Shown: piece after piece, positions 59,891 through 64,000 of the stretch | How positions within the stretch are numbered: the stretch's first letter is position 1 | Layout: each line of letters begins with the position of its first letter | NCBI RefSeq assembly: GCF_900215605.1 | Contig: NZ_OBEL01000004.1 | Coordinates: forward strand, 248,001 to 312,000 | Direction: 5' to 3' | Length of the DNA: 64,000 nucleotides | Source of the DNA: Cohaesibacter gelatinilyticus | Lineage (GTDB): Bacteria > Pseudomonadota > Alphaproteobacteria > Rhizobiales > Cohaesibacteraceae | Position numbers and translations under genes: made by a program | Notes under the pieces: generated by a model | Database searches by the model: none | Seen by the model: only the letters and a program-made list of their open reading frames with translations | Told to the model about the DNA's origin: nothing

Positions 59891-60685
59891 ATGCAACGTC
59901 TTGGACCCATTGCTCTGATTTTTCATGCCTTGTTTGTGCTATTCATCATGGCGCCCCTCCTGATGGTGATTGCCGTCTCCTTCACTGACAAAGGCTATCT
60001 ATCCTTACCAACGGATGGCTTGTCGCTGCGTTGGTTTTACGCCATTGCTGATAATCCCGATTTTATCGATGCCTTTTGGGTGTCTGTCTGGTTGGCGTTT
60101 CTCTCGGCAACTCTGGCAACGACGATTGCTGTTCCGGCATCTCTGGCCATTGCGCGCAAGCGGTTTTGGGGTCGAGATATCATTGCTGCTTTCTTGCTGT
60201 CACCGTTGATGATACCGCATCTGGTGCTTGGTGTCGCTTTCCTGCAATTTTATAGCAAGATCGGTCTTGGCGGTTCCTTTGTCGGTCTTACGGCAGCGCA
60301 CGTCATCCTGGTCACGCCCTATGCCTTACGTTTGTCCCTTGCCTCTGCAACTGGTCTACCTCGTGATGCAGAAGATGCGGCCCTGACATTGGGCGCTTCT
60401 CGCTGGGTGACATTCCGGCGCATTACCTTGCCCTTGATCCTGCCTGGTGTTGCAGGTGGATGGCTCTTATCCTTCATCACCAGTTTTGATGAATTGACCA
60501 TGAGCGTTTTTGTTGCCTCTCCTGCGACACAAACCCTGCCCGTGCGTATGTATCACCATATTACCCAGACGATTGATCCGCTGATTGCATCCATTTCAAC
60601 CGTTTTGATTGTCCTGACTTTTCTGGTCATGTTGTTGCTGGATCGTTTCTATGGGTTGGACAAGGTCTTTGTCGGAAAGGGGTGA
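59891..60685 (+). CDS. ABC transporter permease 2 (PotC-like)
   Basis: 264 aa, six membrane helices. EAA loop: EDAALTLGASRWVTFRRITLPLILPGVAGG, followed by LLSFITSFDELTMSVFVASP, typical of PotC. AGGAGCTC before the start. Two bases separate its stop from the dehydrogenase start. Confidence 0.93.
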   Translation: MQRLGPIALIFHALFVLFIMAPLLMVIAVSFTDKGYLSLPTDGLSLRWFYAIADNPDFIDAFWVSVWLAFLSATLATTIAVPASLAIARKRFWGRDIIAAFLLSPLMIPHLVLGVAFLQFYSKIGLGGSFVGLTAAHVILVTPYALRLSLASATGLPRDAEDAALTLGASRWVTFRRITLPLILPGVAGGWLLSFITSFDELTMSVFVASPATQTLPVRMYHHITQTIDPLIASISTVLIVLTFLVMLLLDRFYGLDKVFVGKG

Positions 60686-60687
60686 TC

Positions 60688-61776
60688 ATGCGCACAATTG
60701 TTGTTGGCGGTGGGGTGGTCGGTCTCTCTCTTGCCTATGGCTTGCTCAAGGCGGGCCAACCAGTGCTTGTACTGGATGGATCAGATGGTGACTTTCGCGC
60801 TTCACGAGGCAATTTCGGACTTGTTTGGGTGCAAGGAAAGGGAGCGGATTTTCCTCCCTATGCTCGCTGGACTCGCACATCAGCCAAGCTTTGGTCCGGT
60901 TTTGCAAAAGAGCTGGAAGAACTCACGAATCTGAAGCTTTCTTATGAGAATAAGGGTGGCGTGGAATATTGTTTCAGCGCGCAAGAAATGAAGGAGCGTA
61001 AAGCCGAATTGTCAGCTTTACGAGACAAACTGGATGGTGATTATCCTTTTGAAATGCTCAGTGCTGAGCAATTGAAAAAGAAAATTCCGCAAATAGGTCC
61101 GAAAGTTTATGGAGCCAGCTATTGCCCGGAAGACAGTCATGTCAATCCATTGTCATTGTTGCGTGCACTTTCCCAAGCAGTGCGTATGCTGGGTGGCGAT
61201 ATTCGTACCAATATTCGGGTGATGGAGATCATTCCTGGTGAGAATCAGGCGGAACTGATCACTGAGAATAGCGAGCGATTTGTTGCCGATCGGCTGGTGC
61301 TGGCTGCTGGATTGGGTGCGCAAGCTCTGGGGCCACAATTGGGCTTCAAGGCCCTGGTGCGGCCACAGCAGGGACAGGTTCTGATCACTGAGAAAATGCC
61401 ACATTTCCTTGATCACCCGTCCGGTACTCTGCGTCAGGTCAATGAAGGAGGTGTCCAGATTGGTGCATCAAAGGCTGAAGTCGGACTGAACGATCATGAA
61501 GATGTCTTGACCACTGCATCACTTGCAGCCCATGCGGCAGATGTTTTTCCGATGTTGGCCAATGCTCAAATCGTACGAAGCTGGGCGGCCTTGCGGGTCA
61601 TGTCCCCAGATGGGTATCCCATCTATCAACGTTCAGACAAACATCATTATGCCTGGTTTGTTACCTGTCACAGTGGCATTACTTTGGCAGCTGCCCATTG
61701 TGAGTTGTTGCCACGCTGGATAATGAGCAAAAATGATGCACCGGATCTTTCTCCTTTCAGTGAGGCGCGTTTTTGA
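60688..61776 (+). CDS. FAD-dependent oxidoreductase, DAO family (dehydrogenase beta subunit)
   Basis: 362 aa DAO/glycine-oxidase-type flavoprotein: IVVGGGVVGLSLAYGLLKAGQPVLVLD (FAD Rossmann), YCPEDSHVNPLSLLRALSQAV, VLAAGLGAQALG, and C-terminal WAALRVMSPDGYPIY with FVTCHSGITLAAAHCELLP. Beta-type catalytic subunit of three-part amine/imino-acid dehydrogenases. ATG 60688 preceded by GGAAAGGGG is preferred to GTG 60682. In the same operon as the ABC importer, so it probably oxidises the imported compound; D-hydroxyproline, an opine or another N-substituted amino acid are candidates. Confidence 0.88.
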   Translation: MRTIVVGGGVVGLSLAYGLLKAGQPVLVLDGSDGDFRASRGNFGLVWVQGKGADFPPYARWTRTSAKLWSGFAKELEELTNLKLSYENKGGVEYCFSAQEMKERKAELSALRDKLDGDYPFEMLSAEQLKKKIPQIGPKVYGASYCPEDSHVNPLSLLRALSQAVRMLGGDIRTNIRVMEIIPGENQAELITENSERFVADRLVLAAGLGAQALGPQLGFKALVRPQQGQVLITEKMPHFLDHPSGTLRQVNEGGVQIGASKAEVGLNDHEDVLTTASLAAHAADVFPMLANAQIVRSWAALRVMSPDGYPIYQRSDKHHYAWFVTCHSGITLAAAHCELLPRWIMSKNDAPDLSPFSEARF

Positions 61777-62120
61777 TGTTCCAGCCTTTGACAAAACAAT
61801 CAGATAACGAAGAGATTACAGTTCATTTCAATGGTGAACCCTTACGTGTCGCGTCGAATATCAGTGTGGCGGCGGCTTTGTTATCTCATGATATCCAATC
61901 CTTGCGCCAGACCCTGCAAAACCAAAGCCCAAGAGGGCCCTTTTGCATGATGGGTGCTTGTTTTGAATGTCTTGTTCAAATTGACGGGGTAACCCGGCAA
62001 GCCTGCATGACCATTGTTGAGGAGGGATTGAAGATTACATCCATGCCCCAGAACCAACCCGTCTATGAAGATTTGAACCAAAGCCAGCATGAAAAAGGGA
62101 CAGATATAGATGACCTTTGA
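61776..62120 (+). CDS. 2Fe-2S ferredoxin-like subunit (gamma)
   Basis: 114 aa Fer2-type protein, like the N-terminal part of sarcosine oxidase alpha and HcnA-type subunits. Cys ligands are seen in GPFCMMGACFECLVQI and RQACMTIVEEG (C-x4-C-x2-C ... C). Starts with a one-base overlap (TGATG) and ends in an 11-nt overlap with the next gene. It should carry electrons between the two flavin subunits. Confidence 0.88.
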   Translation: MFQPLTKQSDNEEITVHFNGEPLRVASNISVAAALLSHDIQSLRQTLQNQSPRGPFCMMGACFECLVQIDGVTRQACMTIVEEGLKITSMPQNQPVYEDLNQSQHEKGTDIDDL

Positions 62121-63504
62121 TCTTGTGATCGTCGGATCTGGACCGGCTGGCATGCAGGCTGCGCGCCAAGCAGCCGATTTTGGATTGAAAGTTGCCATCA
62201 TTGATGAGCAGCATCAGGCAGGCGGACAAATATATCGTAATATTTCCAAGGCTTCTGCACGACAGCTTGATGTTTTGGGCCCGGATTATAGTGCTGGACA
62301 AAAATTGGTTGATGATCTGGCCGATGAACTGATTACGCATATTACGGTAGCAACGGTTTGGAAGGTACAGAAAACTGGCTTGGTCTACTTCACCCGGAAC
62401 GGCAAGGCGGACCATGTGCAAGGTAGACATCTCTTGCTCGCCACTGGAGCACTGGAGCGAGCCTGCCCCCTGCCCGGTTGGACCAGACCTGGTGTGATGA
62501 CTGTTGGCGCTGCTCAGATCCTGATGAAATCGGGGGGATTGGTTCCGAACAATGCTATTCTGGTTGGCTCGGGTCCACTGCTTTATCTCATGGCTGTTCA
62601 AATGCTGGCGGCAGGCTGTAAGCCAAAAGCCATGCTGGAAACACAAAGCTTGTCGTCGCTCCGCTCTGCTCTGCCTTTATTGCCCAAAGGATTTGCGGGC
62701 TGGTCCATGTTGATGAAAGGTGCGAGCTATCTGACCAAGCTTCAATGGGCGGGCGTAAAGCGTTATAAAGCGGTGGAGGAGATCAGCCTGCATGGAGAGG
62801 AACAAGATGGCGCAAACGGAATTGCAAAACATGTTTGCTTCACACATAAAGGGCAGCGCAAAAAACTGAAAGCTGATATCTTTTTGCTCCATCAAGGTGT
62901 GGTTCCCAATACGCAGATTAGCCGTTCACTTGGCCTGACCCATGACTGGCAGAATGATCAGGTTTGTTTCACACCTCATATTGACGAATTTGGGCGCACT
63001 TCTTGCTTTAATATCCATAACGCCGGGGACGGGGCAGGCATTGGCGGTGCCTATGTTGCGGCTCTTGAAGGAGCATTGGCAGTACTTGATATTGCCCATG
63101 ATCTGGGGAAAATCGATCAGACAGAGCGAGATGCGAAAGCAAAATCCCTTTTCAGGAAACGTCGGGATGCTTTGGCGGCACGGCCATTTCTTGATCGACT
63201 TTATGCGCCGCCACTTGGCTGGCGATTGCCGCAAGACAAGACAATTGTCTGCCGTTGCGAGGAGGTAACCGCCGGAGATATCCGTTCCTATGTCGCTCTT
63301 GGCTGCACCGGTCCCAATCAAACCAAAGCTTTTGGCCGTTCTGGTATGGGTCCTTGCCAGGGACGCTATTGTGGACTTGTGGTGAGTGACATTCTTGCTC
63401 ATGAAACCGGTCAGAGCCAGCAAGAAGTGGGATCATATCGTATCCGTGCGCCTATCAAGCCAGTCACAATCGCAGAATTGGCCTCTCTTGATCCGGGGGA
63501 ATGA
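62110..63504 (+). CDS. FAD/NAD-binding oxidoreductase with BFD-like 2Fe-2S motif (alpha subunit)
   Basis: 464 aa. N-terminal FAD motif VIVGSGPAGMQAARQAADFGLKVAIIDE, then GGQIYRN, LLLATGALERACPLPGWTRPGVMTVGA (as in sarcosine oxidase alpha / opine oxidase / HcnB), a second nucleotide site AILVGSGPLLYLMAVQML, and a C-terminal BFD-like 2Fe-2S region (VCRCEEVTAGDI, GMGPCQGRYCG). Together with the two preceding products it makes a heterotrimeric dehydrogenase; the set fits D-hydroxyproline or opine-type dehydrogenases. With aconitase X nearby, a 3/4-hydroxyproline pathway is a reasonable guess. Confidence 0.9.
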   Translation: MTFDLVIVGSGPAGMQAARQAADFGLKVAIIDEQHQAGGQIYRNISKASARQLDVLGPDYSAGQKLVDDLADELITHITVATVWKVQKTGLVYFTRNGKADHVQGRHLLLATGALERACPLPGWTRPGVMTVGAAQILMKSGGLVPNNAILVGSGPLLYLMAVQMLAAGCKPKAMLETQSLSSLRSALPLLPKGFAGWSMLMKGASYLTKLQWAGVKRYKAVEEISLHGEEQDGANGIAKHVCFTHKGQRKKLKADIFLLHQGVVPNTQISRSLGLTHDWQNDQVCFTPHIDEFGRTSCFNIHNAGDGAGIGGAYVAALEGALAVLDIAHDLGKIDQTERDAKAKSLFRKRRDALAARPFLDRLYAPPLGWRLPQDKTIVCRCEEVTAGDIRSYVALGCTGPNQTKAFGRSGMGPCQGRYCGLVVSDILAHETGQSQQEVGSYRIRAPIKPVTIAELASLDPGE

Positions 63505-63532
63505 ATTCCTTCAATTTTCTCATATATAAAAC

Positions 63533-63559
63533 TGAGGGATGGCAATATCCCTCAATTTT
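63533..63559. terminator. Terminator between convergent operon ends
   Basis: TGAGGGAT (63533-63540) pairs perfectly with ATCCCTCA (63547-63554), 6-nt loop, followed by ATTTTC. Serves the dehydrogenase operon and perhaps the opposite gene. Confidence 0.65.
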
Positions 63560-63595
63560 CATGTCTGGCTGAAAGATCACTCCAAAGCAAATATC

Positions 63596-64000
63596 TTACA
63601 AACGTACCCGCTCAGACTTGGGATCGAAAGCCGGTCTCATGTGCAATGTTGCGGATACAACCTGTCCTGCGATATCAATTGTCCAGTCTCCTGACACCAG
63701 CCAGTCCTTCGGTAGTCCATCATCATCGTGGATATGAGCCAGACACACTGCAGCCCCGACGCTGTGTCCATAGGCTGCTGAGCGGACTTCCCCAATGGGA
63801 ATGCCATTCCGCAAAACCAGCTCGCCACTCCATAGCATGATCTCCGGATCATCCAAGGTTAGTTGAATAATGCGGTTCTTCAACAGTCCGGTTTCCTTGG
63901 CTGCGCGCACTGCGTCCTGACCTATGAAACCTGATGGTTTATCCAAGTCTACGGCAAAGCCCAATCCCGCCTCATAAGGATTGATATCCGGAGTCAACTC
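63596..64000 (-). CDS. GcvT-domain FAD oxidoreductase, C-terminal part (5' end outside window)
   Basis: The frame stays open to the right edge. The 134 visible residues are the C-terminal half of a GcvT/THF domain as found in dimethylglycine or sarcosine dehydrogenases: NPYEAGLGFAVDLDKPSGFIGQDAVRAAKETG, IPIGEVRSAAYGHSVGAAVCLAHI and ATLHMRPAFDPKSERVRL. Different in sequence from the dehydrogenase at 46027-48537, so a second family member rather than a recent copy. Whole-protein function cannot be read from this piece. Confidence 0.85.
   Translation of the reverse strand, partial: ELTPDINPYEAGLGFAVDLDKPSGFIGQDAVRAAKETGLLKNRIIQLTLDDPEIMLWSGELVLRNGIPIGEVRSAAYGHSVGAAVCLAHIHDDDGLPKDWLVSGDWTIDIAGQVVSATLHMRPAFDPKSERVRL

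Noticed and set aside
1-64000. Mobile elements, prophage, CRISPR arrays, rRNA or tRNA genes
   Set aside because: No transposase or integrase ORF, no regularly spaced repeats and no tRNA-like cloverleaf or rRNA stretch was recognised on either strand.

Overview
The window looks like chromosomal DNA of a heterotrophic, probably marine alphaproteobacterium, perhaps Hyphomicrobiales of the Cohaesibacter type. That guess rests on gene content and moderate GC, not on a marker gene. Coding density is high. I see no rRNA, tRNA, CRISPR array, insertion sequence or phage gene. Both edges cut through genes.

Layout. (1) 1-4016: aerobic tryptophan to anthraniloyl-CoA catabolism (end of an anthraniloyl-CoA monooxygenase, tryptophan 2,3-dioxygenase, kynureninase, an atypical RidA protein). 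(2) 4407-12719: a nitric-oxide-type signalling island with an H-NOX heme sensor, a soluble histidine kinase, three response regulators (pseudo-kinase, HDOD and degenerate HD-GYP outputs), a PhnD-like periplasmic binding protein and a second, membrane-bound kinase. No DNA-binding output is present. (3) 13046-19516: TonB-dependent receptor, MarR-type regulator and a four-gene iron-chelate ABC importer. (4) 19535-30407: amino-sugar / cell-wall-sugar use (Gfo/Idh/MocA oxidoreductase, NagA, SIS-type deaminase, GntR regulator, BadF-type kinase, MurQ, sugar ABC importer).

(5) 30506-36705: a very large molybdopterin oxidoreductase fused to a ferredoxin reductase and a 2Fe-2S domain, a LysR regulator and a BCCT betaine-type transporter. 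(6) 37132-50518: a corrinoid methyl-transfer pathway: GlxA/AraC-type regulator, corrinoid protein, DUF1638 protein, GFA-type enzyme, PF13769 protein, MetF-like reductase, methyl-THF:corrinoid methyltransferase, RACo-type activator, homocysteine methyltransferase, dimethylglycine-dehydrogenase-like enzyme and an MttB/MtgB-type methyltransferase without pyrrolysine. Read together, these would demethylate a quaternary amine such as glycine betaine onto a corrinoid protein, pass the methyl group to THF, oxidise it with MetF, and oxidise the dimethylglycine product. (7) 50577-63505: MFS transporter, aconitase X (3-hydroxyproline dehydratase type), DDAH, TetR and LysR regulators, a spermidine/putrescine-type ABC importer and a three-subunit FAD/2Fe-2S amine or hydroxyproline dehydrogenase. 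The window ends in a GcvT-domain oxidoreductase.

The most interesting signals are: Arg/Gly-rich terminal tails shared by four different enzymes of the corrinoid pathway; a direct-repeat operator candidate (ATGTCG half-sites 21-22 nt apart) in front of three of its transcription units; two kinases with nearly identical phosphoacceptor helices in the H-NOX island; and the molybdoenzyme-reductase fusion.
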